Positions 5,966 through 14,240 of a stretch of 39,147 nt of DNA are shown piece after piece (the first letter of the stretch is position 1; the number at the start of each line of letters is the position of its first letter). Source of the DNA: Lachnospiraceae bacterium (GTDB lineage: Bacteria > Bacillota > Clostridia > Lachnospirales > Lachnospiraceae); NCBI GenBank assembly GCA_015057445.1, contig SVEI01000019.1, positions 1-39,147 of the forward strand, written 5' to 3'. Under the pieces are notes generated by a model that was not told the origin of the DNA, did no database searches, and saw nothing but the letters and a program-made list of their open reading frames with translations. A program made the translations under genes and the position numbers.

Positions 5966-6150
5966 TTATCTTTAAATCGATTATGACGATTGTCGGTAAA
6001 ACGTTGTTTTATTCTTGCATAAATATCTTCGTACTTATCGACTAATTGCTCAGGTGTCATACCTGATAAGTCTTGATTTTGAAGATACAGCATTGTAAGT
6101 CCTTCTGTTCTTGTTGAAGGAAATGTACTTAAGTTAACAGAATCTGACAT
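5962..6150 (-). CDS. Conserved small prophage protein, unknown function
   Basis: 62 residues with AAAGGAGAA eight bases upstream of the ATG. The pattern DSVNLSTFPSTRTEGLTMLY then LQNQDLSGMTPEQLVDKY looks like a conserved short family from Clostridia prophages. Encoded against the early operon, so it may be expressed in the lysogen. A weak promoter (TTGAAA-16-TAAACT on the reverse strand near 6200) is possible. Confidence 0.7.
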   Translation of the reverse strand: MSDSVNLSTFPSTRTEGLTMLYLQNQDLSGMTPEQLVDKYEDIYARIKQRFTDNRHNRFKDN

Positions 6151-6243
6151 AGTATTTCTCCTTTCTTGTTACTCGGCTTTGGCAGGAGCCTGTAATAAAA
6201 GTTTATCACAGGAGAATATATTTTCAAGATTTGAGGTGAGGAA

Positions 6244-6561
6244 GTGAAGAGAAGCAGAGAGGTATCAATTATCGTTGATGCTTTGGTGATTAATGAATTG
6301 ATTGAGCAAAGAAAGTCAGACAGAGCAAGACATATTATCAAAGAAGCCATAAAAGATATTCGTAGAGAACAGTATGAAGAGAGACAGAGGAATAAAGAAT
6401 GTAAAAAACGCAAGAAGAATAGGGAGCAGTCTCCCAAGACTGTAATGGAGAATGCGATTAATAATGTGCTTTTAAATTACAAGCCAGATAGAACAGTTCA
6501 GAATGTTGATGCGATTTATCCAACAGTGAAACTTGATAGCTCAATATTTTATAGGGGGTAG
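6244..6561 (+). CDS. Early phage protein, unknown
   Basis: 105 residues from GTG behind GAGGTGAGG. Highly charged: an N-terminal helix-rich part, then a very basic Arg/Lys stretch (about residues 40-62), then a neutral C-terminus. The basic block suggests nucleic-acid contact. It is followed 3 bases later by the HTH gene at 6565. Confidence 0.65.
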   Translation: MKRSREVSIIVDALVINELIEQRKSDRARHIIKEAIKDIRREQYEERQRNKECKKRKKNREQSPKTVMENAINNVLLNYKPDRTVQNVDAIYPTVKLDSSIFYRG

Positions 6562-6564
6562 CTT

Positions 6565-6909
6565 ATGAAAATAACAACATCCAAAGGAACAACATTTAAC
6601 ACAGTGCAGACCAAGCGTATAGCTATGACTACTGCAGAACTTGCTATTGCCTTTGGTATCAGCAAGCAGACTGTAGCAAGTCGTATTAAGGAGATAGAAG
6701 AAGAGGTCAGCAATAAGAGATATGGACCACATTCGGTTATTCATGATGTGGGGTATGTAGCGGTGAATCCGTTAGTCTTTGCAGATTATATGGTTTATCG
6801 GAGCAGACTACGTAACAAGAACTTAAGGAAGAATGTTCCGGCATATGATCCGTTTGAGACAGCTAGAGAGCTACAGCTTCAGACAGAGCCGGATGAGGAA
6901 AGTGCATAG
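6565..6909 (+). CDS. HTH DNA-binding protein
   Basis: 114 residues, TAGGGGGTAG ribosome site. The segment from about 21 to 45 (MTTAELAIAFGISKQTVASR) is a clear helix-turn-helix. The remainder has VNPLVFADYMVY and an acidic tail. Likely an early regulator or an excisionase-like factor; the location far from int argues mildly against Xis. Confidence 0.65.
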   Translation: MKITTSKGTTFNTVQTKRIAMTTAELAIAFGISKQTVASRIKEIEEEVSNKRYGPHSVIHDVGYVAVNPLVFADYMVYRSRLRNKNLRKNVPAYDPFETARELQLQTEPDEESA

Positions 6910-6920
6910 GAGATGGTAAA

Positions 6921-7178
6921 GTGGCCAGGAGCAAGAATTGTCTTAAGTGCAAATACTGTTACCCAATTAGGAGTGACAGTACGGCATTAAAGGACTGGAA
7001 AAACAATTTTACCTGTGATCATTTAATAAAGACTGGCATATTAGCAGATAAAGGTCCGGATCCGGACAACTGTTTGTTGTTTGAGGAAAAGACTGATATC
7101 AGGAGTAAATTCTTATTTGGAAATAAAATAGGAGGTACATATGGGAAAACCAAAGAAGAGAGCAAGAACTCCGAATAG
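6921..7178 (+). CDS. Cysteine-rich small phage protein
   Basis: 85 residues from GTG at 6921 (TAGGAG eight bases upstream). Cys pattern CLKCKYC near the start, then FTCDH and PDNC, so a zinc-binding fold is likely. No function recognised. The GPDPDNC codons create a 14-bp palindrome by chance. Confidence 0.6.
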   Translation: MARSKNCLKCKYCYPIRSDSTALKDWKNNFTCDHLIKTGILADKGPDPDNCLLFEEKTDIRSKFLFGNKIGGTYGKTKEESKNSE

Positions 7179-7203
7179 GAGAGAAAAGGAACTGGCTTGT
7201 TGA
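7141..7203 (+). CDS. Possible 20-residue basic peptide
   Basis: ATG at 7141 follows AGGAGG at ideal distance. The product is MGKPKKRARTPNRREKELAC. It overlaps the end of the preceding gene in another frame. The strong ribosome site is the main support. An adjacent frame stays open to 7273 but has no start codon, so this could also be the remnant of a longer gene. Confidence 0.3.
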   Translation: MGKPKKRARTPNRREKELAC

Positions 7204-7268
7204 TGAGACAGACAACGATTCAATTACGGTCATAAGTAAGAATTCAGGGATAAGGAGGACAATAGAGT

Positions 7269-7514
7269 ATGGAACTTAAAGATAACTATCAGCTGATGCT
7301 TCAGGAAGCTTCTGAAAAGGCTCGTAGCTTTGATGGCTTAAAACCACCTAATCAGGCTTCATATATAGGCAGCAGGATTAATAATTCTGACACTGTTGAT
7401 TACTATAGAGACGATAGTGGCAATTTCTATTATGAAACTCATCGTGGCAGAGCATTTAAGGAACAGATGGTAAAGGCTGAGAAGGAGCGAAGAAAGTTAA
7501 GGTATGGAGCATGA
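7269..7514 (+). CDS. Early phage protein, unknown
   Basis: 81 residues, AAGGAGGA ribosome site 10 bases upstream. Mostly polar; contains the motif YYRDDSGNFYYETHRG followed by a basic amphipathic end. No family recognised. The next small gene overlaps it by 11 bases. Confidence 0.6.
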   Translation: MELKDNYQLMLQEASEKARSFDGLKPPNQASYIGSRINNSDTVDYYRDDSGNFYYETHRGRAFKEQMVKAEKERRKLRYGA

Positions 7515-7653
7515 TATAGACAAAAAAAGAGCCAGATTAATAAATAACCCAGCTCAGATGGTTTTGAAAACCAACTTAATTTACCCAAGCTCAGTTTATC
7601 AAAACTTTTATCCTGGGTCAACAAGAATTCACATATTAGGAGACATTTTATGA
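7504..7653 (+). CDS. Small coupled early protein
   Basis: 49 residues beginning MEHDIDKKRARLINNPAQMV. Starts inside the preceding gene and ends with ATGA shared with the next start (7650), a translational-coupling layout. No recognised family. Support comes from the overlaps and the uninterrupted frame. Confidence 0.5.
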   Translation: MEHDIDKKRARLINNPAQMVLKTNLIYPSSVYQNFYPGSTRIHILGDIL

Positions 7654-7751
7654 AGTTAAAAGAAGATATTAAGGTTTTACTGGCGCATATAGCAGCCTTT
7701 GCAGTGTTTTGTGGAGTTATGAGTTTGCTTATGTGGATAGGTACATATTAG
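7650..7751 (+). CDS. Small single-span membrane protein
   Basis: 33 residues with TAGGAG nine bases upstream. Charged start MKLKEDIK, then one hydrophobic segment (VLLAHIAAFAVFCGVMSLL). Coupled to the preceding gene by the ATGA overlap. Confidence 0.5.
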   Translation: MKLKEDIKVLLAHIAAFAVFCGVMSLLMWIGTY

Positions 7752-7771
7752 GAATTTAGGAGGATAAAAGC

Positions 7772-8263
7772 ATGTTATATGAAAGATTTGGAGAATTTGA
7801 TTCAGCAGAAGAGATTAATAAGTCAGCAGAGGGAATTAAGGCCGAGGGAGATACAGATAGTCTGCTAGTTCTTGCCAAGGAGAATGGCATAGATAAATAC
7901 GATGTATGTGACTATTTAGATGATGTGGTGGATGAGCTTTGTAATCCGCTTATGGCTGCATTAGGTAAGCTTCAGGTCGAAGCTGATGAGCTTAAGCCTT
8001 ATGAGATTATGAACGACTGGATAGAGTACATTAAGGCAAGATGCCAGGAGAGAGATGAGATTGCTAGAGCAGTACGCAAGAAGGGCAAGAGCCTTAAGGG
8101 CTGTATCGCAGAGTTGCTTAAGTGGTCCTTTAGTAATGCTCAGCCGGTTGATAAAGAGATTATCAAGGCAGCAGGTGTTAATCAGTCATATCCAATAAAG
8201 TTAGGTATTCCTGGTATGGGTAGAGCAAGAAAGATAATTACGGATTATTACTTAGGTAAATAG
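7772..8263 (+). CDS. PcfK-like / AcrIIA9-family protein (putative Cas9 inhibitor)
   Basis: 163 residues. The start MLYERFGEFDSAEEIN, the segment LAKENGIDKYDVCDYLDD, KGKSLKGCIAELLKW and the end GIPGMGRARKIITDYYLG match the PcfK-like family, members of which are annotated as Cas9 inhibitor AcrIIA9 (established family link, recalled not searched). If active it would protect the phage from type II-A CRISPR. It heads a module with DUF7666-like and PcfJ-like genes, the pairing known from conjugative plasmids, so a non-CRISPR role remains possible. TAGGAGGAT ribosome site. Confidence 0.65.
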   Translation: MLYERFGEFDSAEEINKSAEGIKAEGDTDSLLVLAKENGIDKYDVCDYLDDVVDELCNPLMAALGKLQVEADELKPYEIMNDWIEYIKARCQERDEIARAVRKKGKSLKGCIAELLKWSFSNAQPVDKEIIKAAGVNQSYPIKLGIPGMGRARKIITDYYLGK

Positions 8264-8274
8264 GGGGTGGCTGT

Positions 8275-8832
8275 ATGTTTGCATATAAAGGTTTTAACCA
8301 ACAGCTTCAAGCCACCAGGGGGAATGGAACATTTCAATACGAGATGAATCGTTGGTATAAGGAGTCAGAAGCTAATTGTGCTAAAAATGGTTTTCATTGC
8401 TGTGAAAATCCTCTAGATTGCCTCACCTATTATAAGTGGGATGGAAATAACATTTTTTGCATAGTAGAGATTAGAGGAGATATCCATGAGGATTCTGGCG
8501 AAAGAATTAGTGCCACAGAAATCAGAGTAGTAAAGAAACTTGAGTTATTTGACTTCTTGTTACATGCTTGTGCTTTTATACAAAAACATCCCAAGAGAGT
8601 TATCAAGAATATTAAGTTAGAGACTGGAGAAGCTTGGTCTGATGATAAGTTTATTGTAGTAAGAGGTAAAAATCCTAAGGCATCAGGACCTGAAGGATGT
8701 TACCTAGTATTGCTGAAAGAGTATTTAGACAGTAATGAGATAGAAGAGATACATATTGTTCAGGTTGATAAGGGAAATGGTATTAAACCTAATATACTCT
8801 ATACAGTTTCTGAACTGGAGGTGGTGGAATGA
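8275..8832 (+). CDS. DUF7666-like protein
   Basis: 185 residues, AGGGGGTGG ribosome site. Pattern FAYKGFNQ, then KNGFHCCENPLDCLTYY and FCIVEIRGDIHED resembles DUF7666 proteins, often found beside PcfJ genes in phages and plasmids. Function unknown. Its stop overlaps the PcfJ-like start (ATGA), so the two are probably translated together. Confidence 0.6.
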   Translation: MFAYKGFNQQLQATRGNGTFQYEMNRWYKESEANCAKNGFHCCENPLDCLTYYKWDGNNIFCIVEIRGDIHEDSGERISATEIRVVKKLELFDFLLHACAFIQKHPKRVIKNIKLETGEAWSDDKFIVVRGKNPKASGPEGCYLVLLKEYLDSNEIEEIHIVQVDKGNGIKPNILYTVSELEVVE

Positions 8833-11021
8833 TAAAGGCGGAATTGAGAAAGCTAAGAACATTGAATGCCACCAAAGAGATGGTTGAAAAAGCAAAAAAA
8901 GGGAAGGGACAGAATTATAAGCGTTCGTATTATTACTCAAAAAATAATGACGCAACTTACCGCCTATATATGAGAGCACAAAATCTTGGACCATATGTTA
9001 AAGCTGCCATCTTTGATGCGAAAAATCTCTGTAAAGATATAACAACTCCTATATATGAGGTTTATATCAATATTGAAGGGAAAGAGTATATAACAAGAGA
9101 ACTTGACAATAGTGGTAATGAGATTGGTTGGTCTAAAGCAATGATACATAATCTTAAATATCCAGGAGAATGGGGATATTCTTGTTTTTTGATTTGGATG
9201 GATTCACACCAAGCCAGTCATATAGGAAAACTTCTTGGAAACGATAAAAAAGGTGCTGATGCGATATATAGGTTTCAGCAAGACATTAAAGCAGATGCTT
9301 TGGCCAAAGCTAGAGAACGTCAGGTTGCTCCGTGGGATGCAGATAATAACCTGGTGCCGAAAGAGTTACCTAAGGGCTTTGAGAAGTGGTGGCAGAAAAA
9401 AGCCATATCGGAGCACTATCTATTTTATAAAAGCAAGGATGATAATAAGGGCTACTGCTCTTATTGCGAACAGGATGTGTTTATTATCGGAAAACCTAAA
9501 CATAATGCAATAACAAAATGTTCGAATTGTGGACATGAGGTAAGGTGTAAGCAATTGACCAGATTTAAGTATATCGACGGTAAGAAAATAACAGTGAGTT
9601 GCTTTCAGTCTGTAAAAGGTGGAGTAGTGTTAAGAGTATTTGATGTTCAAACATGTTTCAATCTTAATCAAAAAGATGATTTATTAGAGCCATATAAGAA
9701 ACCAAGGCACTATATAAACGAACATAGAAGAATATTTAGATTTGAAGATGGTACTACAAGGTCATATGATTGGTATTTTTACAAGAATATAAAACATCGC
9801 TGGTGCTCCACAATATACTGCGGTTACAGTGTGTATTATACCTGGAATAAAGCTAATTCAAGAGTATACAGAGGTAATCTTCGTTGCCTTAATAAAATCC
9901 ATACCTCTATTCCTACTCTACTTAGAAAAGGATATTCATTTAATCTTGCAAAATTACTACATGAGGAGTCTGGAAATCCTTTGATAGAGCAGTGTGTGAA
10001 AATTGGAGCTGTAAGATTAGGGTTAGATCTTTCAGAACATTCATATGCCAGTGCACTGAATTGTATAGACCAAGAAGCTACTGAATTAACAAAGAGTTTG
10101 CTAATAGACAAAATGCGTCTGAAGCGTTTGGTGGCACATAATGGCAATTTAGACTTTCTACGATGGCTTCAACAGGAAAAAACTGATAACACCATATTTG
10201 ATGACAATATGATAAATGAATTTTCTAAGAATGATATATTGCCTGGTGATTTGGTCGAAGTTAGAGAAAAAATGACATATCAGCAGATATACAATTATTT
10301 GTGTAAAAATATTCAGGGGAATGAAAAGATACGTAATGTATGGCAGAGGTATGAGGATTATATTCAAATGGCCGAAAAGGCAGGAATGGCAATTGATAAT
10401 ATCATGGTATATAAGCCAAGCAACCTTTCTATGGCACATGCTGAAGTAATTAAGTTGTTAGAAAAAGCTGATATGGAAAACGAAGCAAAAAAGGTAGAAG
10501 AAAAATTTCCTATGGTTAATGAGGTCTGTAAAACGTTAGGAAAGTATGAGTGGTCAGACGGAGAGTATATGGTTGTAGCACCAAAATGCGTAATGGATAT
10601 TGTGGAGGAAGGAACAATACTAAAGCACTGTATACATAGAGTTGATTACTATATGGATAGAATGGAGCAAAAGGAAACGTTTTCTTTGTTTTTAAGGAAA
10701 TGCTCAGCGCCCGCTGTTCCTTGGTATTCGTTAGAAGTTGAACCTAGTGGAAATATCAGACAAAAGCGTACGGTACAAGATACCCAGGGAAAAGATCTTG
10801 ATGCTGCTATTCCGTTTCTGAAGAAATGGCAAAAAGTGATTAAAGAAAGACTTGATGAAGAGGATATGAAGTTGGCCAAGATTAGCAACAAGAAGAGAAT
10901 AGATAATTACAAAGAAATACGTAAAGAGCAAAAAAAGGTATGGCACGGAGTTCTGGCCGGAAAGTTATTGGCTGATGTACTTGAGGCGGATTTCTTAGGT
11001 GTGGATGATATTGCAGTATAG
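8829..11021 (+). CDS. PcfJ-like protein
   Basis: 730 residues. A zinc ribbon has C210, C213, C231 and C234 (CSYC, CSNC). The C-terminal part has the PcfJ signature VEEGTILKHCIHRVDYYMDR followed by FSLFLRK and a WYSLEVEPSGNIRQ strand. PcfJ is known from conjugative plasmids and many phages; the biochemical role is unsettled. GGAGGTGG ribosome site. It lies between the AcrIIA9/PcfK-like and ParB-like genes. Length fits the family. Confidence 0.8.
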   Translation: MIKAELRKLRTLNATKEMVEKAKKGKGQNYKRSYYYSKNNDATYRLYMRAQNLGPYVKAAIFDAKNLCKDITTPIYEVYINIEGKEYITRELDNSGNEIGWSKAMIHNLKYPGEWGYSCFLIWMDSHQASHIGKLLGNDKKGADAIYRFQQDIKADALAKARERQVAPWDADNNLVPKELPKGFEKWWQKKAISEHYLFYKSKDDNKGYCSYCEQDVFIIGKPKHNAITKCSNCGHEVRCKQLTRFKYIDGKKITVSCFQSVKGGVVLRVFDVQTCFNLNQKDDLLEPYKKPRHYINEHRRIFRFEDGTTRSYDWYFYKNIKHRWCSTIYCGYSVYYTWNKANSRVYRGNLRCLNKIHTSIPTLLRKGYSFNLAKLLHEESGNPLIEQCVKIGAVRLGLDLSEHSYASALNCIDQEATELTKSLLIDKMRLKRLVAHNGNLDFLRWLQQEKTDNTIFDDNMINEFSKNDILPGDLVEVREKMTYQQIYNYLCKNIQGNEKIRNVWQRYEDYIQMAEKAGMAIDNIMVYKPSNLSMAHAEVIKLLEKADMENEAKKVEEKFPMVNEVCKTLGKYEWSDGEYMVVAPKCVMDIVEEGTILKHCIHRVDYYMDRMEQKETFSLFLRKCSAPAVPWYSLEVEPSGNIRQKRTVQDTQGKDLDAAIPFLKKWQKVIKERLDEEDMKLAKISNKKRIDNYKEIRKEQKKVWHGVLAGKLLADVLEADFLGVDDIAV

Positions 11022-11031
11022 GAGGAACAAT

Positions 11032-12429
11032 ATGGAATTATCAACATTTGATTATACAACTGATTATAAAGCATTTAAGCAGGAGCTTGATACAGAACTT
11101 AGCAAGGCGGCAGATGGCTTCGTTAAGATAGGTTATCTGTTAAAGCTGGCTAGAGATACAGACATATTAGCCGAGAGCGGCTATACATCTATAGCTGAAT
11201 TTGCCAAGGCTGAATATGGACTGACTAAGGATGTGGTAAGCCGTTATATCAATATAAATGATAGATATTCAGAAGGTGGCAACAGTCCTTGCCTTGCAGA
11301 CAGGTATAAGGGCTTTGGTGTTGCCAAGCTTGCCGAGATGTTAACTCTTCCGGATGCTATCGTAGATAACATATCTGCAGATACAACCAAGGAAGAGATT
11401 AAGCTTATCAAGAAAGAGTATGCCCAGGAGCAGGAGATAAGTGATATAGAAGTAGCTTTGGAAGCTGCTGAAGTGGAACAGAGTAAAACAGAGTCCACAT
11501 CACCTGATGCTATATATACTCCACAGAACCATATGCAACAGATAATATATGATTTCTTGCATGGGGATCCTGAAGAGTATCTTAAGCTACAGTTTAAGTC
11601 TCCAGATGATTACACCATAGAGAATATAGCAAATATTCTGACCCCTTCTGATGATAGAAGTATCATAAGCAGAATACCAGGTGTTGGCAGACTTATAATG
11701 ACTCTTCATGGAGCAGGAACGGATATAGTTGTGGTCAATATGCGTTCGGGTGAAAAGGAAAAGTATACATGGGAACAGTTAGAAGAATATATCTACCTAA
11801 TATGCTGTCCTAGTGTGGAACAGACATATAAGGACCTGTGGAAGGATGTATATAACGAAGAGTGGAACTATGAGCCACCGAAGGAAGAACCTATTAAGGA
11901 ATCTAGCTCTAAGGTAGAACCAAATAAGCCGGCAGAGAAGAATAAGCCTAAGCCAGAACCTAAGAAGGCTAAGAAGAAGGAAAGTAAGGTTTCTGTTGTT
12001 AAGAAGGATAAGCCGGCTGTTAAGGAGCCAGAGCCCGTTACTGAGAAGGTGGAAGTTGTTCCTGGAGTTGAAGCTGAGATTACAGATATCAACAAAGCAA
12101 CTGAGGCAGCAGTACAGGAAGAGATTAAAGCTAAGATAGAGTCGGTTCCTTCGCATACGACAGAGGAATCAGATGAAAATATGGAAGTTGCACCGGTGCA
12201 ATCAAGTTCATATTCATTTTATAAGGGTATGCCTAAGGATAAGCTGGAGGAGATATTCAAGGAACTTTATAACCAGATGGATGATGAGTATCAGGGTATG
12301 AAGAAATATTTAAGACAGTATAATACTGACGGCGCTGTAGCTCTTATGAACACCTGCAATGAGTTGTATACAAAGCTCATTGATATAGCAGACATATTAC
12401 ATGAGATGGAGGAGAACGAGGATGATTGA
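11032..12429 (+). CDS. ParB/KorB-like HTH protein with Lys/Pro/Glu-rich linker
   Basis: 465 residues from the ATG at 11032, behind TAGGAGGA. The N-terminal part (about 20-110) includes SIAEFAKAEYGLTKDVVSRYI and LADRYKGFGVAKLAEMLTLP, an arrangement like the HTH of ParB/KorB proteins. A middle domain (about 160-270) is followed by a long Pro/Lys/Glu-rich linker (about 285-385), then a helical C-terminal domain. One copy of the 14-bp palindrome is inside the linker and encodes VAPVQ. Probably binds DNA; whether in replication, partition or regulation is unknown. Confidence 0.55.
   Translation: MELSTFDYTTDYKAFKQELDTELSKAADGFVKIGYLLKLARDTDILAESGYTSIAEFAKAEYGLTKDVVSRYININDRYSEGGNSPCLADRYKGFGVAKLAEMLTLPDAIVDNISADTTKEEIKLIKKEYAQEQEISDIEVALEAAEVEQSKTESTSPDAIYTPQNHMQQIIYDFLHGDPEEYLKLQFKSPDDYTIENIANILTPSDDRSIISRIPGVGRLIMTLHGAGTDIVVVNMRSGEKEKYTWEQLEEYIYLICCPSVEQTYKDLWKDVYNEEWNYEPPKEEPIKESSSKVEPNKPAEKNKPKPEPKKAKKKESKVSVVKKDKPAVKEPEPVTEKVEVVPGVEAEITDINKATEAAVQEEIKAKIESVPSHTTEESDENMEVAPVQSSSYSFYKGMPKDKLEEIFKELYNQMDDEYQGMKKYLRQYNTDGAVALMNTCNELYTKLIDIADILHEMEENEDD
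12188..12201. repeat. Palindrome TTGCACCGGTGCAA, copy 2
   Basis: The perfect 14-bp core lies in the linker of the ParB-like gene, read in frame as VAPVQ, the same five residues produced by copy 3 in the small terminase gene. Confidence 0.7.
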
Positions 12430-12730
12430 TATCACTGAGAAGGTAAAAGACTACTTTCAGCTTGAAGCTGTTGTAACCAAGCACAGTAACAATATATCAT
12501 GCATCCAATGTATTAACTGTCTCAAGTGTCAGGATAAGAGAACTAAACCTAATACATTAGCCTGTAGGGATGAACTAAGGGATACATACAGAGAAAACAG
12601 ATATGAAGGTCTGGTTGTAACGGTAGAGAGAGCTGCAGATTGGAATGTAAAACCTACTGAACACGAACAGATGATGTATGAAGCTTTTGTTAATTTGCAA
12701 AAGGAGTTGAGTGAATCATGCGTAGCTTAA
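12422..12730 (+). CDS. Cysteine-rich early protein
   Basis: 102 residues from the ATG at 12422; GGAGGAGAACGAGG precedes it and it overlaps the upstream stop by 8 bases. Contains CIQCINCLKCQDK and one later Cys, suggesting metal binding. The C-terminal half is acidic and helical. No family recognised. Confidence 0.6.
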   Translation: MIDITEKVKDYFQLEAVVTKHSNNISCIQCINCLKCQDKRTKPNTLACRDELRDTYRENRYEGLVVTVERAADWNVKPTEHEQMMYEAFVNLQKELSESCVA

Positions 12731-12882
12731 TTATAACACTGATGCTAATAGCTGCTTTTCATCCCAGAATTGATGTAGGAGATAAAAATGGGATATCAGT
12801 AGATTCTGGCCATATGGTATTCACTATGCCGGTAGAGGAATACTGTGAGCTGTATAACATCAGCAAGGAACCATTATATTAG
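12718..12882 (+). CDS. Small protein with hydrophobic N-terminus
   Basis: 54 residues starting MRSLIITLMLIAAF, which could be a membrane anchor or signal, then a polar tail. Overlaps the preceding gene by 13 bases and has AAAGGAG upstream. Unknown role. Confidence 0.5.
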   Translation: MRSLIITLMLIAAFHPRIDVGDKNGISVDSGHMVFTMPVEEYCELYNISKEPLY

Positions 12883-12927
12883 AACGCACTATTAAAAATA
12901 TATCATGTAACAAGAGGTTTGTTTGTA

Positions 12928-12948
12928 GGAGGGACAAGCTGTCCCTCC
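12928..12948 (+). promoter_or_regulatory. Leader hairpin before the 12963 gene
   Basis: GGAGGGAC pairs with GTCCCTCC around an AAGCT loop, directly before the AAAGGAG ribosome site of the next gene. The 3' arm (CCCTCC) is complementary to a Shine-Dalgarno sequence, so refolding could mask it. No T run, so not a terminator. Confidence 0.4.
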
Positions 12949-12962
12949 AGAAAGGAGTAAGA

Positions 12963-13253
12963 ATGAAAGCAATGATTAAATTAGGAGATATATTATCCCT
13001 CATAGGACCGCAACAGCATATTCGGATATGTGAAGAAGTGAAGGGAAAAGAAATAGAACTGTTTGTTGGCAAGGCAGCAAGTCTTAGGATGAGTAATGAG
13101 CAGGAGCACAAGGACCTTTTGGATAGATATGCCAAGCTTATGCTTATAGCTGCTAATTTAAATGAGGCAGTCAGTAAAGGTGATAAGGCAGCAGAGACAG
13201 ATGGTAACTCCAAGAAAGAACCACCATTCTCTTTAAAGATTTACATACTCTAG
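12963..13253 (+). CDS. Early phage protein, unknown
   Basis: 96 residues, AAAGGAG ribosome site. The N-terminal half (LGDILSLIGPQQHIRIC ... VGKAASL) looks like a small beta domain, the rest is helical with a polar tail. Similar short proteins occur near phage replication genes but no named family is recognised. Confidence 0.55.
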   Translation: MKAMIKLGDILSLIGPQQHIRICEEVKGKEIELFVGKAASLRMSNEQEHKDLLDRYAKLMLIAANLNEAVSKGDKAAETDGNSKKEPPFSLKIYIL

Positions 13254-13298
13254 TCGGTAACAATTTACCACCAGTTTATAAGCTGTCGAGTAATCGGC

Positions 13299-13367
13299 AA
13301 CTTTAAGCCTATATAAAAATCTGACAGCTACAGTCTGTCTTAGTAACACTATAAGTATATTAAAGTT
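13299..13367. other. Concentric inverted repeats, candidate replication origin
   Basis: AACTTTAA (13299-13306) pairs with TTAAAGTT (13360-13367), and inside it GACAG (13323-13327) pairs with CTGTC (13335-13339); the two centres differ by about 2 bases. The element lies in a 141-bp gap directly upstream of the HUH initiator gene, the usual place of its nick site. No nick-site consensus is recognised. Confidence 0.4.
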
Positions 13368-13394
13368 ATGACATAAAAGATAAAGGGTGATGGA

Positions 13395-14240
13395 ATGTAC
13401 ATACATAAAATTTTTAATGGGATAAATTCCATAGAACACGGGTATAGCTTTGTTGGTCAGTATGGAAGGATGGGAGAAAGGAGAGCAAAGAGGAAGAAAG
13501 CTACTCCCGAGCAAATGGCTAGACAGAATCAGATCAATAAGGAGAATATGATTCGAAGATTGATTAAGGCTAATTTCTATCCTAACGATTTATGGATATG
13601 TCTAAAGTATCCTAAAGGAACTAGGAAAGATATGGTGTCCTTTAAGAAGGATTTTAATTCTTTCATACGAAGAATGAAGAATGATTATTCAAAACGTGGA
13701 GAAGAACTAAAATACATTTATCGTCTTGAGATAGGTAAACGTGGTGGATTGCACGTACATCTCATAGTGAATCGAATCTGGGGAACTGACCTTTTGTGTC
13801 AGAAGAATTGGCCGGGTGGATTATGTGACTTTACACCTATGTATCAAAAAGGTGATTATAGAGCTTTAGCTGCATATATAGCAAAGCCACTGCCAACAAC
13901 GGATGAGAACTTTGAACAGTTAAATTTGTTCGATGATTTCTCGCAGAAAGAAATAAAGCAACTTGCTAAGTATGGTCGTAGTAGGAATCTTGTGGTACCT
14001 GAACCAGAAGTTAAGAAATATGTTAAAAGAACCATGAAGAGTATTATTCAGAATGGTCCAAAAGCAAGAGAAGGCTATTACATTGATAAGGATTCTATTC
14101 GTATGGGAATTAATCCTATAACCGGATTATCATATGTGTATTACACAGAGGTAAAGCAAAAGCAGGAAATGAGACCTATAAGATACATTCCTGAAGAGAA
14201 TATAAATAAATCAAAACGCAAACGAAGGGAGGTAAGTTGA
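13395..14240 (+). CDS. HUH-endonuclease replication initiator-like protein
   Basis: 281 residues, AAAGGGTGATGG ribosome site. Motif GGLHVHLIVN holds the metal-binding H120-x-H122, and YRALAAYIAK places Y155 and the probable nucleophile Y161 with K164, as in rolling-circle Rep and P2 gpA-type proteins. It would nick one strand at the origin and stay covalently attached. N- and C-terminal flanks are very basic. No DnaC-type loader, primase or polymerase is seen, so this is the only replication gene visible. Confidence 0.75.
   Translation: MYIHKIFNGINSIEHGYSFVGQYGRMGERRAKRKKATPEQMARQNQINKENMIRRLIKANFYPNDLWICLKYPKGTRKDMVSFKKDFNSFIRRMKNDYSKRGEELKYIYRLEIGKRGGLHVHLIVNRIWGTDLLCQKNWPGGLCDFTPMYQKGDYRALAAYIAKPLPTTDENFEQLNLFDDFSQKEIKQLAKYGRSRNLVVPEPEVKKYVKRTMKSIIQNGPKAREGYYIDKDSIRMGINPITGLSYVYYTEVKQKQEMRPIRYIPEENINKSKRKRREVS

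Noticed and set aside
7054-7067. 14-bp perfect palindrome GTCCGGATCCGGAC
   Set aside because: It is produced by the codons of a GPDPDNC motif next to the cysteine positions of the 6921 gene and occurs once.
7178-7273. Third-frame stretch reading EKRNWLVDETDNDS and onward before the 7269 gene
   Set aside because: Looks protein-like, but no ATG, GTG or TTG start with a ribosome site opens it; possibly a gene remnant, not listed as a gene.
7439-7624. 61-residue reverse frame
   Set aside because: Antisense to two coupled + strand genes and without promoter or ribosome site.
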